Assembly: GCA_039683515.1 (NCBI GenBank)
Contig: JBDKRG010000059.1
Coordinates: 107,531 to 171,530 of the forward strand
Length of the DNA: 64,000 nt
Direction: 5' to 3'
Origin: JAJFUE01 sp039683515
GTDB taxonomy: Bacteria; Sumerlaeota; Sumerlaeia; MVZB01
Each line of letters opens with the position of its first letter. The first letter of the stretch is position 1. The notes beneath the pieces were generated by a model. The model made no database searches, had not been told where the DNA came from, and saw only the letters and a program-made list of their open reading frames with translations. Shown here in pieces: positions 23,925-34,190 of the stretch. The position numbers and the translations under genes are program-made.

Positions 23925-24920
23925 TTATTGAACCCCGTCCGGCACGGCCTGGATCATCTTCTCGATCGCCGGCGACTTGGACTGGATCTGCTCGACGATC
24001 TGGATCGCCACCTCGAGGGCGTTCTGGCCGTGCTCGCCGGTCACCGCCGGCTCGACCCCGTCGCGCACGCAGCCCGTGAAGTGGTCCAGCTCGCGCCGCA
24101 GCGGCTCCTGCTGCTTGAGCTTGATGCGCCGGCGGACGATCTGCGCCCCCGGCTCGCCGTCGGACGCGTCGGCGATCGTCTCCTTCTGGTGGATCTCCAT
24201 CGCCTGTTCCTGGTAGTCGATCGACACGTACGTGTTGGGCTGGAAGATGCGGATCTTGCGCATCTTGTTCGGCGTCACGCGGCTCACCGTCAGGTTGGCC
24301 GTGCAGCCGTTGGCGAACTTGATCCTCGCGTTGGCGATGTCCTCGCGCTCGGAGAGGATCGGCACCCCGACGGCGTCGATCGACACGATCGGCGAGTTGA
24401 CGAGCTGCAGCACGATGTCGATGTCGTGGATCATGAGGTCGAGGACGACGCCGACGTCGCGCACGCGCGGGTCGTAGGGCCCGAGCCGGTGGCTCTCGAT
24501 GAAGCCGGGGTTGGTGAGGACTTCCTGCAGCTTGACGATGGCCGGGTTGAAGCGCTCGATGTGGCCGACCTGGAGGACCAGGTTGCGTTCGCGCGCCAGC
24601 TCGATCAGCTCGCGGGCCTCGGCGACGGTCGTCGTGATCGGTTTCTCGATGAGGACGTGCACGCCGGCGAGGATGAAATCCTTGGCCACCATGTAATGCA
24701 TCGTGGTCGGCACGACGATCGACACGGCGTCGACCTGGCCGATCAGCATCTTGTAGTCGAACAGTGCCTGGGTGCGGAATTTGTCGGCGAAACGCGTGGC
24801 GGCCTTGCGGTCCTTGTCGACCACGGCCACCAGGTCGACATTTTCCATCTCGCTGTAGTTGCGCGCGTGATGCTGGCCGAGGTGCCCGACCCCCACCACG
24901 CCGACCCTGATCTTTCCCAT
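23925..24920 (-). CDS. Gfo/Idh/MocA-family oxidoreductase next to lpxB
   Basis: The protein has ~331 residues from the ATG at 24920. Rossmann start VGVVGVGHLGQHHARNY, the EKPITTTVAEARELIELA motif with its catalytic Lys, and GHIERFNPA are clear. A homologue beside lpx genes is typical of lineages that make GlcNAc3N lipid A (GnnA oxidises UDP-GlcNAc at C3), but no GnnB-like aminotransferase is adjacent. The GnnA role is therefore only a possibility. It is the first gene of the four-gene lpxB operon. Confidence 0.88.
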   Translation of the reverse strand: MGKIRVGVVGVGHLGQHHARNYSEMENVDLVAVVDKDRKAATRFADKFRTQALFDYKMLIGQVDAVSIVVPTTMHYMVAKDFILAGVHVLIEKPITTTVAEARELIELARERNLVLQVGHIERFNPAIVKLQEVLTNPGFIESHRLGPYDPRVRDVGVVLDLMIHDIDIVLQLVNSPIVSIDAVGVPILSEREDIANARIKFANGCTANLTVSRVTPNKMRKIRIFQPNTYVSIDYQEQAMEIHQKETIADASDGEPGAQIVRRRIKLKQQEPLRRELDHFTGCVRDGVEPAVTGEHGQNALEVAIQIVEQIQSKSPAIEKMIQAVPDGVQ

Positions 24921-25031
24921 AACGGCGGCAAATCCTTCTGAAAGGCTGGAGCGCGCGCCGGCCGCCCGAAAGTGACCGCCGCCGCTCAACCGCCCATTGT
25001 CACGAAAACCAGCCCCAATCGGCAATTGAAA

Positions 25032-25070
25032 TATGGACGGAGAGGCACGGACGGGCACGGACAAGCACAG
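25032..25070. repeat. GGCACGGAC nonamer repeat, copy 3
   Basis: Units ATGGACGGAGAGGCACGGAC, GGGCACGGAC and AAGCACAGA lie in the intergenic region before the TPP riboswitch. Confidence 0.7.
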
Positions 25071-25143
25071 ATAATGGCATCACGGCTCGGGCGAAATCGA
25101 ATCAGTTTGCCTTTGATCGCCTCCCGCGATAGCCTATGGGTCT

Positions 25144-25225
25144 GAGCTGGGGGTGCTGCGCCGAACGGCGCGGCTGAGAGAGTCCCTTCGAACCTGATCC
25201 GGGTAATGCCGGCGCAGGGAAAGCT
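25144..25225 (+). promoter_or_regulatory. TPP riboswitch (THI element)
   Basis: The conserved core is present in order: GGGGGTGC, a GCGCC/GGCGC side stem, GGCTGAGAGAG, CCCTTCGAACCTGATC, and GGGTAATGCCGGCGCAGGGA. It is on the plus strand ~110 bp before thiC. An alternative hairpin, GGGAAAG (25217-25223) with CTTTCCC (25236-25242), shares the 3' side of the aptamer and lacks a T-run, so control at translation is likely. Confidence 0.95.
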
Positions 25226-25265
25226 TTCCGGCTTTCTTTCCCCCACACTTAAAATGATTTCGATT

Positions 25266-25305
25266 TCGTGCTCGTGCTCGTGCTCGTAATCGTAATCGTA
25301 ATCGA
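25266..25305 (+). repeat. Two-phase hexamer repeat, copy 3, in the thiC leader
   Basis: TTCGTG(CTCGTG)2 runs into three CGTAAT units and TCGATC. It lies between the TPP riboswitch and the thiC ribosome site (GGAG at 25321), so it is part of the mRNA leader. Confidence 0.9.
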
Positions 25306-25333
25306 TCATCGAACCAAACCGGAGCCCGCAACC

Positions 25334-27178
<1,845 letters not shown>

Positions 27179-27200
27179 TATTTACGCTGGTTTGGGAAAT

Positions 27201-28868
27201 TTATTGATAATCCACCCAATCTCGCGCCGCGTTGTGGATCTTCTCGGCATAGACCCCCAGCGATCCCTTGGCGCCGAATTTGCTTGCCAGGAATACCACC
27301 CGGTCATTTTCGGCCCACAACAGCCCCGCGACCGCGAAACCTTTCCCAACCAGGTCGAGTGAATATGTGCCGCGCGGGCTGCCGTCGCTAATCCATATTT
27401 CCAGGTGATTGCTCGTCGGATGGCGCGCAACGAACACGAATTGATCGCTGTCCGGAATCACCTTACAGTTCCCAGACAGGCTCTTTGTTGTCGAGGGATC
27501 GCACTCCTTGAGCTTGACCGTCCCCGCCGCGGTCAGGTCGGTCACCCACGGTTCCTGCACATGCGTGGCGTCGCTCGCGACGAAGTAATAGCGCCCCTTG
27601 CCAATCGGCAACAATCTTCCCGTCGGCGCAGACGGATCTGAATAGATTGACGCGAGCCCGTATGACCCGAACGCGGTAAATCCCTTGCAGACCCGCGTGA
27701 CGGTGGTTCCCTGGTCGCATCGCCAGATGCCCCACCCGTCCGCGCTGGTCGACGCCATGAAAATCATGGTCTGACCAATGTTGAATTCAGGGGACACGCT
27801 GTCGAACTCGGGGCCGATTTGACGAATCGAACAAGGCGGAGACGCCGAAAACCGCCACATCCGCACCTTGCCTCCCGATTTCGCGAAGAAGTCGAGCGAT
27901 GACGGTGTCGGAACGCCGCACACATACGATCCGACCGTGACGGGGCTCGGAAGCATGGCCGCGGGTTGTGCGCCGTAGAGGTCGTAGAACTGGATATCCG
28001 ACCCATACACCAGCGCCAGAACCGGATGGTTTCCCAGGATCGCGAACTGCGCCGGGGCCGGGGCTCCACCCGGTCCCATCGAAATGGACGCATACGTCGC
28101 CAGGGTCGGGGATGTCTTTGTGGCGTCCCAGACATGAATGACGGCCTGCGGGACCTGTGATCCGTACTCATTGATGTAATACTTGTTGTTAAAAACGCCG
28201 AGCACGCCGCTCAGACTGGCACCCGGGGTATTCGGCTTGATCGTGTAGCGCCTGAACCGCTTCATGTCGAACAGGCCATACTCGATCGAACTGGCGTATG
28301 GCGTCCACCAGAAATAATTGATCGGCATGATGTTGCCGACCACGGAACCGTAATTCAAGTGCCCGGTTCCAATCGTGCTGCCATGGTATTCGAACGCGAG
28401 TTTGCCCGTTGGCAAATGGATCAGGTACACGAAATAGCCGTGCATGAACCCGCTGATTACGCCGACATTCAGAAAATCACCAATCCGAATCATATAATCG
28501 ATGTGCGACATGCCGCCCGCGTATTCGCCTAACCGGCGGATCGTGCGCCCATCACTCACCCAGACACTCTGCATCGAGCCGTCCTCAGGGGTCGCGAAAC
28601 ATATATAATCCGAATTGCATACTGCGGTTGAGAAGCTGGTCTCTTCGGTCCCAAGGAGCGCCCGATTCAGCTTCACAATCCGCTTGGGCTCGGTCCCGGT
28701 ATAGGCATAACTGTTCTGAAACCCGACATAGGCATAACCCTCGAGCGTGCCGTAATAGGTGACCCGCGTGGTGTCGGTCGTAACCGGGATCAACAACTGA
28801 GTCCGCGCAGACACGGAAAAAGGAAACAGGGCAAAAATCAGGGATATGAGAATGCAGTGCTTGATCAT
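27201..28868 (-). CDS. Secreted protein of unknown function, ELWxTDGT-like repeats
   Basis: The 555-residue protein starts with a clear signal peptide (hydrophobic residues 6-20, cut near FSVSA). The mature part is beta-rich and aromatic. Motifs such as VWVSDGRTIRRLGE and IWISDGSPRGTYSLD resemble the WxxDGTxxGT repeats of secreted propeller-like proteins. Ten or so Cys suggest disulfides. AAGGAGGT precedes the ATG closely. Base composition is less GC-rich than the neighbours, with more A/T third positions, which suggests acquisition or relaxed selection. No enzyme motif is seen. Confidence 0.7.
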   Translation of the reverse strand: MIKHCILISLIFALFPFSVSARTQLLIPVTTDTTRVTYYGTLEGYAYVGFQNSYAYTGTEPKRIVKLNRALLGTEETSFSTAVCNSDYICFATPEDGSMQSVWVSDGRTIRRLGEYAGGMSHIDYMIRIGDFLNVGVISGFMHGYFVYLIHLPTGKLAFEYHGSTIGTGHLNYGSVVGNIMPINYFWWTPYASSIEYGLFDMKRFRRYTIKPNTPGASLSGVLGVFNNKYYINEYGSQVPQAVIHVWDATKTSPTLATYASISMGPGGAPAPAQFAILGNHPVLALVYGSDIQFYDLYGAQPAAMLPSPVTVGSYVCGVPTPSSLDFFAKSGGKVRMWRFSASPPCSIRQIGPEFDSVSPEFNIGQTMIFMASTSADGWGIWRCDQGTTVTRVCKGFTAFGSYGLASIYSDPSAPTGRLLPIGKGRYYFVASDATHVQEPWVTDLTAAGTVKLKECDPSTTKSLSGNCKVIPDSDQFVFVARHPTSNHLEIWISDGSPRGTYSLDLVGKGFAVAGLLWAENDRVVFLASKFGAKGSLGVYAEKIHNAARDWVDYQ

Positions 28869-29407
28869 GATTGCACCTCCTTGAAGGATGCGAACAACTG
28901 CGAGAGCGAAACAGCCGAACGGGATGCACGGGCAGGGCGTTCATCCTTCCCGCGCATGCGAAATGAATAAATAAGCCGATCGGGAAGAGAAGAGCGCACA
29001 GCCCCGCCATGAGAAAACCTCCTTTCAGATGGATGCCACGAAAGATTTTTATGCCGCCGCCGGGTTCAAAGTCAATGAATATTATTTTTTGATCTCATTG
29101 CATTTATAATAAGTCTCAAATAGAATGGATTTTCAAGGTTCCATATTCAAATACTATGAATAATAATATATAATGTTATGTTTTGTCGGATAACGCAAAA
29201 GGGGACATATCGGCAGAATTCGGCCGCGGCCAGAACACGAAAACGTACAATTTTCACCTTGTGGATTAATCGCGAACTGCCCGACAAGGGGACCAATCGA
29301 TTGTGACACTTTTCGCTTTGCCGCTTTTCGCTTTGCCGCTTGACTCTGTCATTTCCGGGCCGTATCTTTCCCCTTTCATCGAGTCCCATTCAGAGGAAGG
29401 TCTGCAC
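28869..29407. other. AT-rich intergenic region between divergent genes
   Basis: Over 500 bp have no well-supported gene. On the minus strand AAAGGAGG (29013-29020) stands seven bases before an ATG (29010) whose frame begins with a hydrophobic segment (MAGLCALLFPIGLFIHF) and overlaps the start of the secreted-protein gene. It could be a leader peptide. 29050-29200 is very AT-rich and probably holds promoters. A direct repeat of CTTTTCGCTTTGCCG occurs twice in tandem at about 29308-29337. Confidence 0.5.
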
Positions 29408-30259
29408 ATGAAGATCCTCACCCGGGCACTGGCAACTTTTCTGCTTTTCGCCAACCTGGCCGTGTTCGCGCAGGATGACGCCGACACGTCGAAAACCACG
29501 GTCGAAAAGATCGAGTCGCAACTGAAGCTCAAATTCCAGAAGGGGCCCGGCGTCGGCAATCTCGGCGGCGCCGCCGAGATCAAGATCCCGGAAGGATTCG
29601 TGTTCCTCGAGGCCAAGGACACGCAGACCCTGCTGGAGGCGATGGAAAACCCGACCGGCGGCGACGAACTCGGCTTCATCGCCCCCGCCAGCCTCGACTG
29701 GTTCGTCGTGTTCGAGTTCGACGACAGCGGCTACGTCAAGGACGACGAAAAGGGCAACCTCGACGCCGACAAGATGCTCGAATCCATGAAGCGCGGCAAC
29801 AAGGAAGGCAACAAGGAGCGCAAGCGGCGCGGCTGGGCGGAGCTGAACCTCATCGGCTGGGAGATCAAGCCCGCCTACAACGACCAGACGCACAACCTGG
29901 AGTGGGCGATCAAGTGCGAGAGCGCAGGGAAGATGGTCATCAACCACAACACGCGCGTCCTGGGCCGCAAGGGCGTGATGGAAGTGACGCTCGTCGCCGG
30001 ACCCGAGGAACTCGCCCCGAACCTGCCCAAGTTCCGCGAGGTGCTCACCGGGTTCGATTACAAGTCCGGCAACAAATACGCCGAATACCGGCAGGGCGAC
30101 AAGATCGCCGAATACGGCCTCACCGCGCTCGTCGTTGGCGGCGCCTCGGCCGTCGCGCTCAAGTCGGGCGCGTTCAAGGGGCTGTGGAAACTCATCGTCC
30201 TGGCCATCGCCGGCATCGGCGGCCTCTTGGGGAAACTTTTCGGCCGCAAGTCCGAATGA
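29408..30259 (+). CDS. DUF2167 membrane protein
   Basis: The protein has ~283 residues. The ATG at 29408 follows GAGGAAGG. A signal peptide (LATFLLFANLAVFAQ) is followed by the DUF2167 region: AEIKIPEGFVFLEAKDTQ, then LGFIAP, WFVVFEFDDSGYVKDDEK and WAELNLIGWEIKPAYN. One or two hydrophobic helices close the protein (LTALVVGGASAVALKSG; LIVLAIAGIGGLLGKLFG). DUF2167 proteins are uncharacterised envelope proteins. It is the first gene of a three-gene set with 7 bp to the next. Confidence 0.85.
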   Translation: MKILTRALATFLLFANLAVFAQDDADTSKTTVEKIESQLKLKFQKGPGVGNLGGAAEIKIPEGFVFLEAKDTQTLLEAMENPTGGDELGFIAPASLDWFVVFEFDDSGYVKDDEKGNLDADKMLESMKRGNKEGNKERKRRGWAELNLIGWEIKPAYNDQTHNLEWAIKCESAGKMVINHNTRVLGRKGVMEVTLVAGPEELAPNLPKFREVLTGFDYKSGNKYAEYRQGDKIAEYGLTALVVGGASAVALKSGAFKGLWKLIVLAIAGIGGLLGKLFGRKSE

Positions 30260-30266
30260 GCAGGCC

Positions 30267-31436
30267 ATGAGCGACGGACAAAAGCTTTTACTGATCCTGA
30301 TACTCCTCTACGGCTTCGACTGCCTGGTGTGGATCGGCAGGCGCACGGTCCTGTTTTCCTCGGCGTGGATGAACCGCCGACGGGCAGGGTTCGCCGCCGA
30401 TTTCTTCGGCAACAGCTCGGGGAGCGTGGCGATCCTCAACCCGCTCCCCTTCCTCGAGCCGAACTACCTGGCCCACTGGCCGCCGGTGTCGATCTCGCCC
30501 GAGGGCGTCTGCTCGCTTGCCGTCGAGGCCTTCCCCGGCGGCGACGCCGGGGGCGCCGCCGAAACGCTCGGTTTCGAGGCGATCGCGAAGTCGGGAACCG
30601 ACGGCAAGCGCCTCCTGCTGAACGGGGCGCGGTTCGCCATGTGCGGCAGCGAGGAAGAGGCCAGGGCGATTGCCGGGCTCGTGAGGCGGCTCGGGGCGGC
30701 GCCGAAGCACGAGCGCGAGAACATCATCCGCGCCGAACTGGCCGCCCAGTTCAATCGCACGCGGGCCGTTCGGATGCTCCGGATCATCACGCCGCGGGCC
30801 AACGCGCTGCGCCGGGCCGGGACCGCGCTGTTCGCGTTTCTCTACGTCGCCGCCCCGGTCGCGTCTTATTTCTACGGGGTTGCCAACCTCGTGATCCCGG
30901 CCGGGATCGTGATGTTCCTGGCGGCGTGGTCGATCGGCGCCTGTTACTACCGCGCCGACCGGGCGCTCCACCCGGCGCGGGTTTCCGACCGGATCGCGAA
31001 CCTCGTCAACATGTGCATCTGCGCGCCGGCCGCGATCAGGGCGGCCGATTTCCTCACGCTTCGCTCGATGAACCGGTTCCATCCCGTTCTGCTGGCCGAC
31101 CTGCTCCTCGGCGAGGACGGCCTCGCTTTCGCGCAAATCGTCGTGCGGAATCTGAAGTACCCGGGCCGCCGCGACACCTGCGACCCGGTTGCCGCCGCGA
31201 TTGTCCGGTGGCAGAGGGACCTGCAGCTCGAGGCGTGCGCGGAGTTCGTTGAGAAGCGCCATCAGATTTCGGTCGAGGAGCTGCTGGTTCAGCCCCAGTG
31301 GGACGGCGGCTCGGCGGCGTACTGCCCGCGGTGCCTGGCGCAATACCCCGCCGCCGGCGAGTGCATGGACTGCCCGGGGACCGAACTGATCCCGTTCAAG
31401 ACCGCCCAAGAAACGGAGGCGATCCATGAGTCGTGA
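30267..31436 (+). CDS. Membrane protein with C-terminal zinc-ribbon-like motif
   Basis: The 389-residue protein has an N-terminal transmembrane helix (LLLILILLYGFDCLVWI), a soluble region, then two helices around residues 190-235 and a soluble C-terminal half. Near the end YCPRCLAQYPAAGECMDCPG gives a CxxC...CxxC set typical of a zinc ribbon. No family is recognised. It starts 7 bp after the DUF2167 gene and overlaps the next small gene by 11 bases, so the three products probably act together at the membrane. Confidence 0.7.
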   Translation: MSDGQKLLLILILLYGFDCLVWIGRRTVLFSSAWMNRRRAGFAADFFGNSSGSVAILNPLPFLEPNYLAHWPPVSISPEGVCSLAVEAFPGGDAGGAAETLGFEAIAKSGTDGKRLLLNGARFAMCGSEEEARAIAGLVRRLGAAPKHERENIIRAELAAQFNRTRAVRMLRIITPRANALRRAGTALFAFLYVAAPVASYFYGVANLVIPAGIVMFLAAWSIGACYYRADRALHPARVSDRIANLVNMCICAPAAIRAADFLTLRSMNRFHPVLLADLLLGEDGLAFAQIVVRNLKYPGRRDTCDPVAAAIVRWQRDLQLEACAEFVEKRHQISVEELLVQPQWDGGSAAYCPRCLAQYPAAGECMDCPGTELIPFKTAQETEAIHES

Positions 31437-31668
31437 GGACCTGATCCTGATCGGAACCGTCATCGTGGCGTTCGTGATCGGTTACGCGGTCGTAAGCGTG
31501 ATCATCGCGTTCATCAAAACGCCCCGGTTCAAGCCCGAGGACGAGCAGGCGAAGCCGCTCGAGGAGGGCGAGCTGCCGCTCCTCGAAGACCCGACGCGGG
31601 ACCCGAAATACACCTCCTCCGGCTACGGCGACCGATACGGCGCCCGGCAGCCGCCGAGGCAAGAGTAG
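31426..31668 (+). CDS. Small single-pass membrane protein
   Basis: The 80-residue protein has one hydrophobic helix (LILIGTVIVAFVIGYAVVSV) at the N-terminus and a charged, proline-rich cytosolic tail (EEGELPLLEDPTRDP). Its start lies inside the end of the preceding gene, which indicates translational coupling. Function is unknown; it may be an accessory subunit of the DUF2167 set. Confidence 0.65.
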   Translation: MSREDLILIGTVIVAFVIGYAVVSVIIAFIKTPRFKPEDEQAKPLEEGELPLLEDPTRDPKYTSSGYGDRYGARQPPRQE

Positions 31669-31772
31669 GGTTGGGCCGGAGCGCGAAATACCCTCCGGCG
31701 GCACTTTCATGCGGCCATGCCATCCCGGCTGAAATCAAGTGCTTGACGGTCGGGCGAGGATTTGGTTTATAA

Positions 31773-31803
31773 GCGGGGACAGTCACTGGATCGGAGTCCC
31801 CGC
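31773..31803. repeat. Hairpin immediately before the RAYT transposase
   Basis: GCGGGGAC (31773-31780) and GTCCCCGC (31796-31803) form a perfect 8 bp stem ending two bases before the transposase ATG, where a ribosome site would be expected. It may be the element's own REP-type end. Confidence 0.55.
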
Positions 31804-31805
31804 AC

Positions 31806-32492
31806 ATGCCCCGCATCGCCCGTTTTGTCCTGCCCGGCCACGCCCACCACATCCTCCAGCGCGGCAATAACGATCAGCCCGTATTCCTTTCGGACGAGGA
31901 TCGGATGGCGTATCTGGAGCTCCTGCGCGACGAGTCCGAGCGCCACGGCCTGCACATCCTAGGCTACTGCCTCATGGACACGCACCTGCACCTGGTCGCG
32001 ATCCCGACCGAGGCCGAGTCGCTCGCCCGGGCCGTCGGCCGGGCGCACTTCCGCTATGCGCAGCAGTTCAACCTCGCCCACCAGCGCGGCGGGCATTTCT
32101 GGAACAACCGGTTCCACTCGTGCCTGCTCGAAGGGCCGTGCACGCTGGCGGCGCTGCGGCTGATCGAGCGGAACCCGGTCCGCGCCGGCTCGGTCAAGCA
32201 GCCGTGGCAATGGCCGTGGTCGAGCGCCTCGGCGCATTTGGGCGAAATCGACTTCAGCGGCCTGATCGACCCCGAGCGCTGGTCGGCGCTGTCGCACGGC
32301 CGTGACTGGCGCAACGAGCTCAAGCGCAAAGACGACGAGGCCGAGCTCAAGCGGCTGCGCCTGGCGACCAGCACCGGCCGGCCGTGGACCAGCGAGGCGT
32401 TCCTGAAGAAACTGGAAAACGACCTGGGCAAGCGGTTCCACGCGCTCGCCCCGGGCCGGCCCAAAAAGAAAACCGAAACAGCCGTGGCGTAA
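31806..32492 (+). CDS. REP-associated tyrosine transposase (RAYT, Y1_Tnp/IS200-like)
   Basis: The 228-residue protein has the Y1 transposase fold: RFVLPGHAHHILQRGNN at the N-terminus, the HUH-type pair in CLMDTHLHLVAIP, and RGGHFWNNRFHSCLLEG with the ERNPVRAG motif typical of RAYTs. The catalytic Tyr is probably in the HFRYAQQFN helix, though it cannot be fixed by eye. RAYTs nick and join single-stranded DNA at REP palindromes and are usually single-copy. The gene has its own terminator and a hairpin over its start. It is the only transposase in the window. Confidence 0.85.
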   Translation: MPRIARFVLPGHAHHILQRGNNDQPVFLSDEDRMAYLELLRDESERHGLHILGYCLMDTHLHLVAIPTEAESLARAVGRAHFRYAQQFNLAHQRGGHFWNNRFHSCLLEGPCTLAALRLIERNPVRAGSVKQPWQWPWSSASAHLGEIDFSGLIDPERWSALSHGRDWRNELKRKDDEAELKRLRLATSTGRPWTSEAFLKKLENDLGKRFHALAPGRPKKKTETAVA

Positions 32493-32513
32493 CCGGCCGG
32501 ACCATCAACAGAA

Positions 32514-32547
32514 AAAGCCGCCGGACTCTCAAGAGCCCGGCGGCTTT
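32514..32547 (+). terminator. Terminator after the RAYT gene
   Basis: AAAGCCGCCGG and CCGGCGGCTTT form an 11 bp stem with a 12-base loop, followed by GGTTTTG. A-rich bases on the other side would also let it end the converging lipoprotein transcript. Confidence 0.8.
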
Positions 32548-32553
32548 GGTTTT

Positions 32554-32599
32554 GATTCCGCAATCCGCAATCCGCAATCCGCAATCGGCGCAATCGGCC
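32554..32599. repeat. CCGCAAT heptamer repeat, copy 2
   Basis: Four perfect CCGCAAT units and two degenerate ones (CGGCGCAAT, CGGC) abut the stop of the lipoprotein gene. The unit is the same as at 2421-2480. Confidence 0.85.
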
Positions 32600-33234
32600 T
32601 ACTTTTCCATGCGCTCGAGGGTGACGACGTTGCGCTGGAGTTCGCCCTTGAGGGGGGTCTCTTCGATCGCGGTGACGGTGCGGCCGTCGCCGGCGATCAC
32701 GAAGGAGAAGCGGGTCTGGCCCTGCTGCGCGCGAAGCATCTTGCCGGTCCACTCGGCCTGGAGGACGGTCGGCAGCTCGCCGCGGCCGAACAGCGTCACC
32801 GTGTAGCCGGGGTATTTCGGCGTGAACGCGTAGTAGACCATCATGTGGCCGCTGGTGGCGGGGCGGTAGACGCCCGTGAATTCCATCGGCGCCTGGGTCG
32901 GCAGGTACCGGTCGATGACCGGCTTGCGGAAATTAAAGATGTAGTAGCCGGTTTCGGGGATCTGCTCGATGTCGTGAAGCTTGAAGCCCTCCTTGGAGAG
33001 CTGATCCATCGAGTGGTTCAGCGCGCCGGCGGGGAGGGTCCGCTCGGTCAGGACCTGCAGCGGCAGCGGGGCTTCCATCGTCGTGGGAAGGGGCTGGCCG
33101 GCCTGGAACACGCGGTAGCGGTATTCGAACGCCTCGGTCGGCGAGGCAGGCGGCAGAATGCGGCAGCCGGCGAGCAGGAGCAGGACGCAGACGGCGGCCA
33201 GATTGCGACAGCAACGGAGAACTTGCGCGTTCAT
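32599..33234 (-). CDS. Lipoprotein of unknown function
   Basis: The 211-residue protein has a lipoprotein signal: basic start, hydrophobic core LAAVCVLLLLAGC with the lipobox LAGC and Cys near residue 24. The mature part is beta-rich (EYRYRVFQAGQPLP, GYYIFNFRKP, GHMMVYYAFTPKYPGYTV) with no motif recognised. The signal and the residue after the Cys (Arg) suit an outer-membrane lipoprotein by the usual sorting rule. It is a single gene bounded by repeat arrays on both sides. Confidence 0.75.
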   Translation of the reverse strand: MNAQVLRCCRNLAAVCVLLLLAGCRILPPASPTEAFEYRYRVFQAGQPLPTTMEAPLPLQVLTERTLPAGALNHSMDQLSKEGFKLHDIEQIPETGYYIFNFRKPVIDRYLPTQAPMEFTGVYRPATSGHMMVYYAFTPKYPGYTVTLFGRGELPTVLQAEWTGKMLRAQQGQTRFSFVIAGDGRTVTAIEETPLKGELQRNVVTLERMEK

Positions 33235-33327
33235 GAGATCCCTCGACTGATAGAATGACGGACACGCCCGGCCGGGCCGGCGCGATCATATGATGACACA
33301 GTAACCGAGCCGCATGGAAAGTCAAGA

Positions 33328-33440
33328 AGATGAATGATGAATGATGAGAGATGAATGATGAATAAGAGAAAAGAAATTCGCCTTCATCCTTCAAGCATTC
33401 ATATTCTTTCATCATTCCTCATTCATCATTCATCATTCAG
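33328..33440. repeat. ATGATGA heptamer repeat in inverted orientation
   Basis: GAATGAT/ATGATGA units run rightward at 33332-33360, and their complements (TCATTCA, TCATCAT) at 33400-33438, so the array can fold on itself. It lies between the lipoprotein and amidohydrolase genes. Shorter traces occur at 38046-38066 and 44793-44810. Confidence 0.8.
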
Positions 33441-34190
33441 TCGGAACAGCCTGATGGCGTTGCCGCTCAGGATCCGCTCCTTGTCCTCGTCGCTGATCCG
33501 GGCGCTGCGGACGCGCAGCGGGCCGACCTCGGGGGGCATCTGCAGGACCATGCACGAGCCGTGCAGGATCCGGCCCGCCCCGACCTCGCGCACGAAGATC
33601 TCGAGCTCGCCCAGGCCCATCATGCCGGAGGTTTCGACCCACGCGTTGGGGCAGTTGCGCAGGATGTCGAGCGTCGACTGCATCTCGAACAGGTAGTTGA
33701 CGCACGCGACGATGAACTGGGTCCCGGGGTGCTGGGCGATGAACGCCTTGTAGGCCGGCAGCGACGCCGCCCCGATCCGCTGGGTCGTCCACATGCGGTT
33801 GACGAGCATGACCGGGATCCCTTTTTCCCCGCAGTAGTCGGCCATCGCGGCCAGGCCGGGCTCCTCGCTCAGGACGAAGTTCTGGTGCTGCGGCAGGAGC
33901 TTGACGAGCTTGGGTCCGGGCGCGTCGAGCTGTTCCTTGTATTCCAGGCCGTTGGGGTACGGGTTGAACGTCAGGGCCGGCCAGAGGCGGCCGGGGTGTT
34001 TCGCGCAGGCGGCGAGGGCCTCGGCGTTGCCGTCGCGGTCGCTGGTCAGGTAGCCGCGGATCGGGCTGACGAACGCCCGCTCGATCCCGGCGATGTCCAT
34101 CCGGCTGACGAGCCCGTCGGCATCGTTGTGGCGGAGCTGCCAGTAGGGCAGGTTGCCGATGTATGTATTGACGTCGATGATCACTGCCAT
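33426..34190 (-). CDS. Amidohydrolase-2-like protein lacking metal ligands (probable pseudoenzyme)
   Basis: The 254-residue protein is a paralogue of its upstream neighbour and has the same amidohydrolase_2 barrel framework (IDVNTYIGNLPYW at the start, SDEDKERILSGNAIRLFRL at the end). The metal ligands are absent: DxHxH is DVNTY, the mid-barrel His segment is replaced by VMLVNRMW, and the late Asp is replaced in LHGSCMVLQ. It starts at the base after the neighbour's TAA, with GGAGG overlapping that stop, so the two are made together. A regulatory or structural partner role is inferred. Confidence 0.78.
   Translation of the reverse strand: MAVIIDVNTYIGNLPYWQLRHNDADGLVSRMDIAGIERAFVSPIRGYLTSDRDGNAEALAACAKHPGRLWPALTFNPYPNGLEYKEQLDAPGPKLVKLLPQHQNFVLSEEPGLAAMADYCGEKGIPVMLVNRMWTTQRIGAASLPAYKAFIAQHPGTQFIVACVNYLFEMQSTLDILRNCPNAWVETSGMMGLGELEIFVREVGAGRILHGSCMVLQMPPEVGPLRVRSARISDEDKERILSGNAIRLFRLNDE

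Noticed and set aside
23925..24920. Firm assignment as GnnA (UDP-GlcNAc 3-dehydrogenase)
   Set aside because: The position beside lpxB fits, but the partner aminotransferase GnnB is not adjacent and sequence motifs alone do not separate it from other family members.
33328..33440. Possible CRISPR array
   Set aside because: Units are only 7 bp and tandem, without unique spacers. No cas gene is in the window.
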